NCBI RefSeq assembly: GCF_025252405.1
Contig: NZ_CP104307.1
Coordinates: forward strand, 4,650,001-4,714,000
DNA from: Flavobacterium sp. TR2
Lineage (GTDB): Bacteria > Bacteroidota > Bacteroidia > Flavobacteriales > Flavobacteriaceae
Direction: 5' to 3'
DNA: 64,000 nucleotides
Below the pieces are notes generated by a model. The model searched no databases. It was not told the origin of the DNA and was given only the letters and a program-made list of their open reading frames with translations. The position numbers and the translations under genes were made by a program. Positions 1-7,823 of this stretch are shown here, in pieces. Every line of letters begins with the position of its first letter. Positions within the stretch are counted from its first letter, which is position 1.

Positions 1-1488
1 TCGACCAAAATATTCTTAAACGACGAAGTTTTAAATCTTACGGGATATTCAAAATCTGAATTCATCGAAAATAATCTGTCTTTTCTATCGTTAATTCATC
101 CAGAAGACAAAGAAGAAGTAATTAACAATCAAATCGATAATCTCCAAAACGGAATGCCTCTGCATAATGTGTATCGCATTAAGCGCAAAACTGGCGAGTA
201 TATTTGGATAGAAGAATTTGGAGACGTAATTAAGCGAGATGATGAAATTGAATTTGTTGGCGGAATTTATTTTGACATTACAAGCAAAAAAGAAATCGAA
301 GACGCCATAAAAGCCAAACAGCTGGCAGAAGCCGCAAGCAAATCAAAATCTGACTTTTTAGCCAATATGTCGCACGAAATCAGAACTCCTCTAAACGGAA
401 TTATTGGTTTTACACACTTATTAATGAAAACAGATTTGGAGGAAATTCAAGAGAAATATATGACCACAATTAACCAATCGGCACATTCTCTTCTTGAAAT
501 TATTAATGATATTTTAGATTTCTCAAAAATTGAAGCTGGAAAATTGGAGCTGTTTATTGATCTGTATGATATTAAAAAAATCTTAGGGCAGGTTTTTGAC
601 TTGATTGTTTATGAATCCAACAAAAAGAATCTCGAACTTGAATTGAATATTGATCCAGATGTTCCAAAATATATCTGGACAGATATTGTCCGCATCAAAC
701 AGATTTTAATCAATCTGCTTTCAAATGCTGTAAAATTTACAACCGAAGGTTCTATCAAATTAAATGTTTCGGTTTTAGAAAAAAAATCAAACAATACTAC
801 TATTCGTTTTGCTGTAGTCGATACTGGGATTGGTATTCTGGAAAAAAATCAAAAGAAAATTTTCAAAGCATTTTTACAAGAAGATAGTTCTACTACAAGA
901 AAATTTGGAGGAACAGGATTAGGCTTAACCATATCCAATCAGCTGTTGGCTTTAATGGAAAGCCGTTTACAGCTGGAAAGCAAAATTGATGAGGGAAGCA
1001 CTTTTTTCTTTGATTTGAATCTAAAAACAAGCAACCAAAGCATTAATGACAAATACAACGCCGAACTCAAAAGTTTAAACATTGATTTAGATGCCAGCGA
1101 AATAGAAGCAAATGGCAGCAATATTACTTTTCTAATTGTTGAAGACAACAAAGTAAATATGCTCCTTCTTAAAACCATTATAAAAAACCTTTACAACAAC
1201 GCTTATATCTACGAATGCGAAAATGGATACGAAGCCATTCAACAGTTTGAACAAATTAATCCAACTATCATCTTTATGGATATCCAGATGCCGATTATGA
1301 ATGGTTACGAAACTGCAAAAGCCATTAGGAACACTAAAAAAGGCCGTGATGTCCCGATAATCGCTGTTACCGCTGGTGCCGAAAAAGAAGAACGCAACAA
1401 ATGTCTTTCTGCCGGAATGGATGATTACATCTCTAAACCTATTATGAAAGGAACTGTAGAAGAGGCTTTAATCAAATGGTTGGGATAA
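1..1488 (+). CDS. Hybrid sensor histidine kinase/response regulator (5' truncated by window)
   Basis: The reading frame is open from base 1, so the N-terminus lies outside the window; the ATG at 154 is internal. The visible part begins inside a PAS fold (the HPEDKEE segment and the GEYIWIEEFGDV segment are PAS_3-like). Then follow a HisKA dimerisation domain with the phospho-acceptor His in MSHEIRTPLNG, an HATPase_c domain with N box (LINLLSNAVKFT), G1 (VDTGIGI) and G2 (GGTGLGL), and a C-terminal receiver domain with the phospho-acceptor Asp in IFMDIQMP and the conserved Lys in YISKPI. This order marks a cytoplasmic-facing hybrid kinase that passes phosphate from His to its own receiver. Its input signal and any partner phosphotransfer protein cannot be seen here. 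No output domain follows the receiver. Confidence 0.93.
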   Translation, partial: STKIFLNDEVLNLTGYSKSEFIENNLSFLSLIHPEDKEEVINNQIDNLQNGMPLHNVYRIKRKTGEYIWIEEFGDVIKRDDEIEFVGGIYFDITSKKEIEDAIKAKQLAEAASKSKSDFLANMSHEIRTPLNGIIGFTHLLMKTDLEEIQEKYMTTINQSAHSLLEIINDILDFSKIEAGKLELFIDLYDIKKILGQVFDLIVYESNKKNLELELNIDPDVPKYIWTDIVRIKQILINLLSNAVKFTTEGSIKLNVSVLEKKSNNTTIRFAVVDTGIGILEKNQKKIFKAFLQEDSSTTRKFGGTGLGLTISNQLLALMESRLQLESKIDEGSTFFFDLNLKTSNQSINDKYNAELKSLNIDLDASEIEANGSNITFLIVEDNKVNMLLLKTIIKNLYNNAYIYECENGYEAIQQFEQINPTIIFMDIQMPIMNGYETAKAIRNTKKGRDVPIIAVTAGAEKEERNKCLSAGMDDYISKPIMKGTVEEALIKWLG

Positions 1489-1656
1489 AATTGATTTTAA
1501 GTTCCAAACCGCTAACAGCTACTAAAAACCGTAGCATCAACTGAGATTAAAAACCTAATTTTTTTCAAAACATAAAGCTTTAATTTTAAAAATTTATCAT
1601 AAAAAATCTATAAATTCGTACAACGTTTTAAATAACAAGTTAAAAAACAATTCAAT

Positions 1657-2508
1657 ATGAAATGGCAAGGCAGAAGACAAAGTGATAATGTCGAAGACAG
1701 AAGATCAATTTCTGGCGGTGGTAAAGCAATAATTGGCGGTGGCGTTATCGGAATCATTGTTTTGCTGCTTAATGTTTTTGGCGGTGAAACTGGCCAGCAG
1801 ATAGCTCCAATTTTAGAACAAATGCAAGGCGGAGGCCAGCAGACAGAAGCTACAGCCCCATTAAGCAAAGAGGATGAAGAATTAGGGAATTTTGTAAGAG
1901 TTGCTCTAGCTGATAATGAAGATATTTGGACTAAAATTTTTGCCGAACACGGCATGACTTACGAAACCCCAAAATTAGTTCTTTTTAAAGGCGCTGTACA
2001 AACAGCTTGTGGCGGTGCGTCATCTGCTTCAGGTCCTTTTTATTGTCCTGGAGACCGTAAAGTTTACATGGATTTAGGTTTCTTTGAAGAATTAAAAAGC
2101 AAATTTGGCGCAAAAGGAGGCGATTTTGCCATTGCGTACGTTATTGCGCATGAGGTTGGCCATCACATTCAAACTTTAATGGGAACATCTTCTAAAATGC
2201 GTCAGATGCAACAAGGAAAAAGCGAAGCAGAAGCCAATAAATTATCGGTAGCATTAGAATTGCAAGCCGATTTTTATGCTGGAGTTTGGGCGCACTACAA
2301 TCAAGCCAATCTAGATACTGGCGATATTGAAGAAGCTTTAAGTGCCGCAAATGCTGTTGGAGACGATGCCATTCAGAGTAAAATGCAAGGACACGTAGTT
2401 CCAGATTCTTTTACCCACGGAACGTCAGAGCAAAGAATGTATTGGTTTAAAAAAGGCTTCAAAACTGGAGACATTACACAAGGCACTACATTTGAAGAAA
2501 TTCGATAA
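1657..2508 (+). CDS. ypfJ: YpfJ-family neutral zinc metallopeptidase
   Basis: The 283-residue protein matches the YpfJ/KPN_02809 family (Pfam Zn_peptidase, PF04228). It starts MKWQGRRQSDNVEDRR, as is typical of the family, followed by a Gly-rich segment and one membrane helix at about residues 24-42 (IIGGGVIGIIVLLLNVFG). The catalytic part has HEVGH at 165-169, a two-Cys segment (C118, C130), and the downstream LELQADFYAG segment that supplies the third zinc ligand. It is probably anchored in the inner membrane with the protease domain outside the cytoplasm. The substrate is unknown for the whole family. It stands alone and has its own terminator at 2537-2569. Length is normal. Confidence 0.92.
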   Translation: MKWQGRRQSDNVEDRRSISGGGKAIIGGGVIGIIVLLLNVFGGETGQQIAPILEQMQGGGQQTEATAPLSKEDEELGNFVRVALADNEDIWTKIFAEHGMTYETPKLVLFKGAVQTACGGASSASGPFYCPGDRKVYMDLGFFEELKSKFGAKGGDFAIAYVIAHEVGHHIQTLMGTSSKMRQMQQGKSEAEANKLSVALELQADFYAGVWAHYNQANLDTGDIEEALSAANAVGDDAIQSKMQGHVVPDSFTHGTSEQRMYWFKKGFKTGDITQGTTFEEIR

Positions 2509-2536
2509 TACATAAACCAAATATAATAACCACCAG

Positions 2537-2569
2537 AAAAGCACAACTTAAGCAGTTGTGCTTTTTTTT
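2537..2569 (+). terminator. Rho-independent terminator of ypfJ
   Basis: AAGCACAACT and AGTTGTGCTT form a 10-bp stem around a short loop and are followed by a run of T. It lies 29 bases after the ypfJ stop. Confidence 0.85.
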
Positions 2570-2660
2570 ATATTTCTAATATTTTAATTTTTAAATTCTA
2601 ATCTGTAATACGATTAGGAATGAGCAATCTCATTTCTAACAAATATTGGTTAATATAAAA

Positions 2661-2754
2661 CATAACCAACGCTTTCATTCGCTGGAACGCAATGTCACCG
2701 CAACGCGCATTCGTATCGTCCACGATGTTGAAACCGCGGGCTAGGTTTGAAATA
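2661..2754. repeat. 94-bp direct repeat, copy 1
   Basis: This segment runs from CATAACCAACG to GGTTTGAAAT and is nearly identical to 2777-2870, with a handful of mismatches. It is clearly richer in G+C than its surroundings and contains CCGCGG. No open frame, tRNA or rRNA fold was recognised. The 516-base gap from 2509 to 3024 otherwise holds only the ypfJ and tRNA terminators. Confidence 0.85.
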
Positions 2755-2776
2755 TATTCGTTTTATTTTCAGAGGA

Positions 2777-2870
2777 CATAACCAACGTTTTCACTCGCTG
2801 GAACGCAATGTCACCGCAACGCGCATTCGTATCGTCCACGAGATTGAAACCGCGGGCTATGTTTGAAATT
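2777..2870. repeat. 94-bp direct repeat, copy 2
   Basis: Second copy of the element at 2661-2754, offset by 116 bases and separated from it by a 22-base AT-rich spacer. Confidence 0.85.
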
Positions 2871-2987
2871 ATCGTAAAAAATAAAATATAGGATTTCCAA
2901 ACGTCCATTTTTTAGACTCAAGAAGTTAGAGCGCAATCTAAAATGAACTTATATAACTTATATAGTTAAAAAGAAAATTAAACGCAC

Positions 2988-3018
2988 AAAAAAAGCCTTG
3001 AATTTCTTCAAGGCTTTA
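2988..3018 (-). terminator. Terminator of tRNA-His
   Basis: On the minus strand AGCCTTGAA and TTCAAGGCT form a 9-bp stem followed by a run of seven T, just downstream of the tRNA gene. Confidence 0.85.
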
Positions 3019-3024
3019 AATCTG

Positions 3025-3099
3025 GGTGGCTGACCGGGTTCGAACCGGCGACCCGCGGCACCACAAACCGCTACTCTAACCAGCTGAGCTACAACCACC
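3025..3099 (-). tRNA. tRNA-His(GTG)
   Basis: The minus strand folds as a complete tRNA. The acceptor GTGGTTG pairs with CAGCCAC and carries an extra G at -1 opposite discriminator C73, the hallmark of tRNA-His. The D-arm is GCTCAGCTGGTTAGAGT, the anticodon stem GCGGT/GCCGC with loop TTGTGGT gives anticodon GTG, and the T-arm has GCCGGTTCGAACCCGGT. CCA is not encoded. A terminator follows at 2988-3018. Confidence 0.96.
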
Positions 3100-3177
3100 A
3101 TTTTTCTGCTTAGCGAGTGCAAATATAGAACAAAGGTTGAGTTCTACAAAGAAAAAAATGAAAAAATTTTCAAAAAA

Positions 3178-3894
3178 TTAAATCAAATTTCCTAAGCTAT
3201 TGACAGCCAAACATCTTTCAACTGTAAAACCTTCTGCAAAATCTTTCCCAACTAGTCTTCCTAGGTCCTTTGCACGATAATTTAAGCTTTCAAAAAAGTT
3301 TTTACTCGTAATTGGCGTTGCAGGTTCATTTGAATTCGGATCGTAAAATTGCGTTTTATACGCCATTATCGCTTCTACTTTCTTTTCTTCAAATCCTGTG
3401 ATGTCTACAACGAAATCTGGGGTTATATTTTTCCATTGAATATAATGGTAAACTATTTTTGGCCTCCAAGCTTCTTGTTTCACTCCGTCTATTGAAGTTT
3501 CTATTTTCATTAATCCAGACAAAAAGCAAGAATCAGAAACGAGCTTACTCCCTTTTCCGTGATCAATATGACGATCGTCAACGGCATTGCACAAGACAAT
3601 CTCTGGTTTATACTTACGAATCATTTTTATGACTTCTAATTGATGTTTTTCGTCATTAACGAAAAATCCATCGCGCATACGCAAATTTTCACGTACTAAA
3701 ACCCCTAAAATTTCTGCAGCATCTTTTGCTTCTTGATCTCTAATTTCTGCAGTTCCGCGCGTTCCCAATTCGCCTCGGGTTAAATCTACAATGCCTACTT
3801 TTTTTCCAAGGGAAACTTCCTTTAAAATGGTTCCGGCACAACCTAATTCTACATCATCTGGATGCGCACCGAATGCTAATATGTCTAATTTCAT
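3178..3894 (-). CDS. bshB1: Bacillithiol biosynthesis deacetylase BshB1
   Basis: This 238-residue PIG-L/LmbE-family enzyme is expected to remove the acetyl group from GlcNAc-malate to give GlcN-malate, the second step of bacillithiol synthesis in the cytoplasm. The zinc-binding AHPDDVE motif is at residues 14-20, and DDRHIDHGKGS supplies the distal His ligand. GTRGTAEIRDQEA is characteristic of the BshB1 branch rather than of general LmbE proteins. The start is the first in-frame ATG and the length is normal. It is monocistronic here; bshA and bshC are not in the window. Family assignment is strong; assignment to BshB1 rather than BshB2 rests on overall resemblance. Confidence 0.92.
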   Translation of the reverse strand: MKLDILAFGAHPDDVELGCAGTILKEVSLGKKVGIVDLTRGELGTRGTAEIRDQEAKDAAEILGVLVRENLRMRDGFFVNDEKHQLEVIKMIRKYKPEIVLCNAVDDRHIDHGKGSKLVSDSCFLSGLMKIETSIDGVKQEAWRPKIVYHYIQWKNITPDFVVDITGFEEKKVEAIMAYKTQFYDPNSNEPATPITSKNFFESLNYRAKDLGRLVGKDFAEGFTVERCLAVNSLGNLI

Positions 3895-3976
3895 TTTTTT
3901 GTTTTTGTTTGTTTTGTTTCAGGTTTCAAGTTTCTCCCGAAGCTTCGGGATCAGGTTTCAAGTTTTGCTCGTTCTG

Positions 3977-4030
3977 TCAGGCTGAGCGAAGTCGAAGCCC
4001 TTTGAGCCCTTCGACTTCGCTCAGGGTGAC
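3977..4030. repeat. Inverted repeat with 16-bp perfect arms (CTGAGCGAAGTCGAAG family)
   Basis: CTGAGCGAAGTCGAAG is mirrored by CTTCGACTTCGCTCAG across an 11-base loop (core 3983-4024), with partly matching outer GTCA/TGAC ends. A single half of the same palindrome appears at 27781-27797. It lies between bshB1 and menF and looks like a small mobile or REP-like repeat; it has no T-run. Confidence 0.8.
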
Positions 4031-4041
4031 ACACTGCTGAA

Positions 4042-4092
4042 AACTCATAACTCATAACTCATAACTCATAATTCATAACTTCTAACTCATAA
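4042..4092. repeat. 9-bp tandem repeat (ATAACTCAT)n
   Basis: About five imperfect copies of ATAACTCAT run into the last codons of menF: its terminal Met-Ser-stop is made from one repeat unit. The repeat may have altered the C-terminus of that protein. Confidence 0.7.
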
Positions 4093-5152
4093 TTCTCAAG
4101 ACTCTTTTCATTGTCATCGATTTGTTGACGCTTTCTTCCCATTCTTTTTCGGGAATACTTTCTTTAGTAATACCGCAGCCCATATACAGAATCGCTTTAT
4201 CGTCCTGAATCTGCATACATCGTAAATTTACAAATAAATCAGAACTCGAATTATTTCCTGCAAAAGTGCTGTTTAATTCGCCTAGAAAACCGGTATAGAA
4301 AGTTCTTTCATAATTTTCATATTCCAAAATAAAGGCTTTCGATTTCTTTTTAGGAAGTCCGCAAACGGCAGGTGTCGGATGCAAAGTGTCAATTACTTCT
4401 TCTAAAGTTGAATTATCTTTTAAAACACCTGAAATATCGGTTTTAATATGCCAAATCGATCCCGCTTTTAAACTGTAAGGTTCAGAAACTACTACCGAAG
4501 CAGTAAACTCTCGAAGTCTCTTTACAATAAAATCAGTCACAAATTGCTGTTCGTCTTTTTCTTTTTGCTGCCAGACAATTTCTGTTTCCTTATTATCTTT
4601 CTGCGTCCCTGCCAAAGCCATAGTTTCAAAAACACTATCATTCGCTTTTAACAACTTTTCGGGCGTCGCTCCCATCCAAAGTCCGACTTTTGGGTGAAAA
4701 AAGCAATAACAAAAAGTTGCAGGATACAATTGAACCAAGTGCTGGAAAGTTTCGATAAAATCAAACTCAGCCAACGGAACTTCTTCGCTTCGTGACAAAA
4801 CCACCTTTTTAAATTCTTCATTTTTGATGGCTTGAATTCCCTGTGCAACCAAATATTCATATTGAAATTTAGCTTCAACGTCAAAATTCAAATCATCAAT
4901 TTCTATTGGTTCAAATGAAGTCAGTTCTTTTTCGGCAGTAATAATTTCAGATTCATTTTCAGGAATCAAGATCAATTGTTTTTCATCAAAAGAAGCAAAA
5001 ACAAATCCTTTTTCACTGTAATCTGAAACAGTATTCAGAAGATTATTTTGCTGTAAAATTCCAACATAGTTTGTTGCATTGGGTTTGGAATAAAGTACAA
5101 AAGGCAAATTTTGTTCTTTATGGTTTTTAATTTTTAAGAAAAATGCATTCAT
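4082..5152 (-). CDS. menF: Isochorismate synthase (chorismate-binding family)
   Basis: A 356-residue enzyme of the ADC synthase/chorismate-binding fold that isomerises chorismate to isochorismate, the entry step to menaquinone. Family signatures are AIKNEEFKKVVLSRS, the WMGATPEKLL segment, the HPTPAVCGLPKKKS segment and ERTFYTGFLGE near the C-terminus. The downstream position of a hotdog thioesterase start 3 bases before this ORF on the same strand favours a menaquinone role over a siderophore role (entC). menD is not adjacent. The last codons overlap a 9-bp tandem repeat. Confidence 0.88.
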   Translation of the reverse strand: MNAFFLKIKNHKEQNLPFVLYSKPNATNYVGILQQNNLLNTVSDYSEKGFVFASFDEKQLILIPENESEIITAEKELTSFEPIEIDDLNFDVEAKFQYEYLVAQGIQAIKNEEFKKVVLSRSEEVPLAEFDFIETFQHLVQLYPATFCYCFFHPKVGLWMGATPEKLLKANDSVFETMALAGTQKDNKETEIVWQQKEKDEQQFVTDFIVKRLREFTASVVVSEPYSLKAGSIWHIKTDISGVLKDNSTLEEVIDTLHPTPAVCGLPKKKSKAFILEYENYERTFYTGFLGELNSTFAGNNSSSDLFVNLRCMQIQDDKAILYMGCGITKESIPEKEWEESVNKSMTMKRVLRIMS

Positions 5153-5155
5153 AAT

Positions 5156-5587
5156 TTACTCACTTTTCTTTCTATCCAAAACCATATTCGTCAGTTTACA
5201 AAGCGAAACCAAATTTCCTTCCTCATCGGTAATTTTAATTTCCCAAAGATGAAGACTTCTTCCTTTGTGGATAATTCTGGCTGTTCCGAAAACATAGCCT
5301 TCACGAATGCTTTTTAGATGATTTGCCGAGATTTCGATGCCTCTTACCTCCTGCTCTTTCGGATTGATAAAAAAGAAAGAAGCCGCACTTCCAACACTTT
5401 CTGCCAAAGCTACAGAGGCGCCTCCATGAAGCAATCCCATTGGCTGGTGAACGCTTGGATTTACAGGCATTTTTGCAGTTAAAAAATCTTCTCCGGCGTC
5501 GATATATTCAATTTTCAGCGTTTCCATTAATGTGTTTTTAGAAAACTCATTACATCGCGCTAAAATCTGCTCTTTTGTATAATTCAT
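5156..5587 (-). CDS. PaaI-type hotdog thioesterase (probable DHNA-CoA hydrolase)
   Basis: A 143-residue single-domain hotdog protein. The signature HQPMGLLHGGASVALAESVGSA contains the catalytic-helix residues of the 4HBT/PaaI family. I start it at the ATG at 5587 (MNYTKEQ...), because the frame upstream is AT-rich, non-conserved-looking and opens within a repeat-like region. It ends 3 bases before menF, so both are probably one transcript. That pairing suggests hydrolysis of 1,4-dihydroxy-2-naphthoyl-CoA in menaquinone synthesis. Other acyl-CoA substrates are possible on sequence alone. Confidence 0.85.
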   Translation of the reverse strand: MNYTKEQILARCNEFSKNTLMETLKIEYIDAGEDFLTAKMPVNPSVHQPMGLLHGGASVALAESVGSAASFFFINPKEQEVRGIEISANHLKSIREGYVFGTARIIHKGRSLHLWEIKITDEEGNLVSLCKLTNMVLDRKKSE

Positions 5588-5745
5588 TAAAATAAACTTT
5601 AAAAAACGTAAAATTAAAGAAAGATAAGACACAAATCGTAAAATCAATCCCGAAATTTCGGGACTAAAATTAGAATTCAATTATGAACTAATCAGTTTTT
5701 TGCTATTTTTACAAAAACAATCAAAAATCAATCTTTGGCTCATTT

Positions 5746-5905
5746 TTTTTGCCACTGATTACACAGATTAAAGGGATTTTAAAATACTTTGTGTTGATTT
5801 TTTCCGCCACGAATTCACGAATTTTTCTAATTTAAAAAATAAACAATTCGTGAATTCGTGGCGAAAAAAAATCTTTTTAATCCTTTTAATCTGTGGCAAA
5901 AAAAA
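5746..5905. repeat. Nested inverted repeat (two pairs of arms)
   Basis: The inner arms CGCCACGAATTCACGAATT (5805-5823) and their exact complement (5845-5863) give a perfect 19-bp stem. The outer arms, around GCCACTGATTACACAG at 5751 and AATCTGTGGC at 5888, are imperfect and embed the A-rich run before the next gene. This fills most of the 329-base gap between the thioesterase and the beta-helix lipoprotein. A decayed relative of the inner arm is at 13774-13823. Confidence 0.8.
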
Positions 5906-5916
5906 GAAAAATAACA

Positions 5917-7428
5917 ATGCGTCAATATTTTACAATCTTCATTCTGGGTTTAATTCTAATTTTTAGTTCCTGCCGAACTGACTTTGATACCGTTGCCAGT
6001 AATGGAAATTTAAAGTTTTCAAAAGACACCGTTTATTTGGATACTGTTTTTAAAAACATTGGCTCAAGCACTTACCAATTAAAAGTGTACAACCAGAGTA
6101 AAAATGATATTTCGATTCCAATTGTCCAATTTAAAAAGGGCCTGAATTCTAAGTACAGAATGACCGTTGACGGAATGAGCGGCAACAACGGAAAGATTTT
6201 TAAAGATGTTACGCTTTTAGCAAAAGACAGTTTATACATTTTTATAGAAACCACCGCAGACATTACAGATGCCAATCCAACAGATTTTTTATATACCGAC
6301 GAAATCCAATTTGACAGCGGAGCCAATCTTCAGGAAGTGGCTTTGGTGACTTTGATTCAAGATGCTATTTTTTTATATCCAAACCAGAATCCTGATGGGA
6401 CTAAGGAAAAAATAAAAATCGACGGCAAAGATGTTGACGGATTTTATTTAAGCGAAAATGATCCAACAAACGGAAACGAACTTATTTTTACAAACGACAA
6501 GCCTTACGTTATTTACGGCTACGCAGGAATTCCCGAAAACAAAACCGTAACTTTTGAAGCTGGCGCAAGAGTTCATTTTCATGCCAATTCAGGATTATAT
6601 GTTGGTAAAAATGCTTCGCTTAAAATTAATGGCACCGCTTCTTCAACTGAAAAATTAGAAAACGAAGTCATTTTTGAAGGCGATCGTTTAGAATCGCTTT
6701 ATTCTGATATTCCTGGACAGTGGAAATCGGTTATTTTTGAAAAAGGAAGCGCCAATCATTCCATTAATCATCTAACTTTAAAGAATGCGACTGTCGGCTT
6801 AGATTTTAGAAGTCCGTTAAATGCTATTGAAATCAAAAATTCGCAGATTTACAATTGCGCCGAGTACGGAATTTTAGCCCAAAATACTCAGATTATTGGA
6901 GAAAATCTAGTGATTAATTATGCTGGATTAGCGAGTTTGTCCTGCGTTTACGGCGGAAATTACAAATTCACACATTGCACTTTCAACAACAGCTGGCCGA
7001 CTCCTTCACAATTTGCAGTCCATTTAAGCAATTCTTTGGCAGGAGCAACTCCAGAAACCAATCCGTTGACACAGGCTACTTTTAACAACTGCATTATCTA
7101 CGGCTCAAGCACAAACGAATTTAATTTGAGTAAGAATATCAATGCGCCTTTTGTCTATCAGTTAAATAACTGTCTTTTAAAATTCAGCAGTTCAACAACA
7201 AATCCTGATTACCAATTCAAAACAGATGCTGAACATTATAACAACATCATTCTGAATGAAAATCCGAAGTTTTATAATGTTTCGCAGAACAAATTCAATA
7301 TCGATAAAACTTCTTCTGCTTTCGCGAAAGGAAATCAGGTCTACATAATCCAGACTGATATTTTAGGAATTACCAGAACTTCTCCACCCGATTTGGGCGC
7401 TTATCAGAGTAAAGACTTTCCAAAATAA
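5917..7428 (+). CDS. Right-handed beta-helix repeat lipoprotein
   Basis: About 503 residues with an N-terminal lipoprotein signal (MRQYFTIFILGLILIFSSC, lipobox FSSC). A GTG start at 5893 would add eight residues encoded by the flanking repeat, so I prefer the ATG at 5917. After an N-terminal beta-rich region (TVYLDTVFKNIGSSTYQLKVYNQS), residues from about 200 to the end show short repeated beta-strand turns (INHLTLKNATVGLDF, IEIKNSQIYNCAEYGILAQN) typical of parallel beta-helix proteins. It ends with LGAYQSKDF, as seen in related choice-of-anchor proteins. Probably tethered to the outer membrane or exposed on the surface. No catalytic motif was recognised and the function is unknown. Confidence 0.85.
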   Translation: MRQYFTIFILGLILIFSSCRTDFDTVASNGNLKFSKDTVYLDTVFKNIGSSTYQLKVYNQSKNDISIPIVQFKKGLNSKYRMTVDGMSGNNGKIFKDVTLLAKDSLYIFIETTADITDANPTDFLYTDEIQFDSGANLQEVALVTLIQDAIFLYPNQNPDGTKEKIKIDGKDVDGFYLSENDPTNGNELIFTNDKPYVIYGYAGIPENKTVTFEAGARVHFHANSGLYVGKNASLKINGTASSTEKLENEVIFEGDRLESLYSDIPGQWKSVIFEKGSANHSINHLTLKNATVGLDFRSPLNAIEIKNSQIYNCAEYGILAQNTQIIGENLVINYAGLASLSCVYGGNYKFTHCTFNNSWPTPSQFAVHLSNSLAGATPETNPLTQATFNNCIIYGSSTNEFNLSKNINAPFVYQLNNCLLKFSSSTTNPDYQFKTDAEHYNNIILNENPKFYNVSQNKFNIDKTSSAFAKGNQVYIIQTDILGITRTSPPDLGAYQSKDFPK

Positions 7429-7500
7429 AGCCATATTTTTTTTTCACCATATAAGTGATATAAGAAAATTTGAGTTTTTTTGATCTCACAAAGTATATCT

Positions 7501-7573
7501 GTCGAGACGCACTGCAGTGCGTCTACGCAAAGAAAATCCACAATTCATTAGACGCACAGCAGTGCGTCTCGAC
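7501..7573. repeat. Double palindrome of the AGACGCAC..GTGCGTCT family
   Basis: A perfect 20-bp palindrome (7505-7524) and a second near-palindrome (7550-7569) together form a larger inverted repeat with 15-bp arms GTCGAGACGCACTGC and its complement at both ends. Members of this family recur at 33752-33777, 34207-34232, 35892-36242 and 40059-40230. The 395-base gap 7429-7823 holds this element and, at about 7640-7675, a fragment of the CTTAGCGCCTTAGCGG repeat. Confidence 0.85.
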
Positions 7574-7823
7574 GAAATAATTGGGCTAAAAATTCAATCT
7601 TTACTAGACTTCTTAAGGAGATTAACTTTAGTAAAAAAAAAATCTTAGTGACTTAGCGCCTTAGCGGCAAACAAAACGATAGTAAGAAAATATATCTAAA
7701 ATTAAACATCACTTAACGCATTGCTTTCATAAAAGTAGTAGATTTGCTACAATAAGATTTTAAAAAACTAACAATCAAGTTTTTAAAATTATTTTCTCAA
7801 CCAAATCTTAAAAACTATTACTT

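Noticed and set aside
4042..4092. 9-bp tandem repeat as an origin or iteron
   Set aside because: The repeats are imperfect, AT-rich and lie at the 3' end of menF with no replication gene or DnaA boxes nearby.
5893..5916. GTG start for the beta-helix lipoprotein
   Set aside because: These codons belong to the outer arm of the inverted repeat, and the lipoprotein signal begins at the ATG at 5917.
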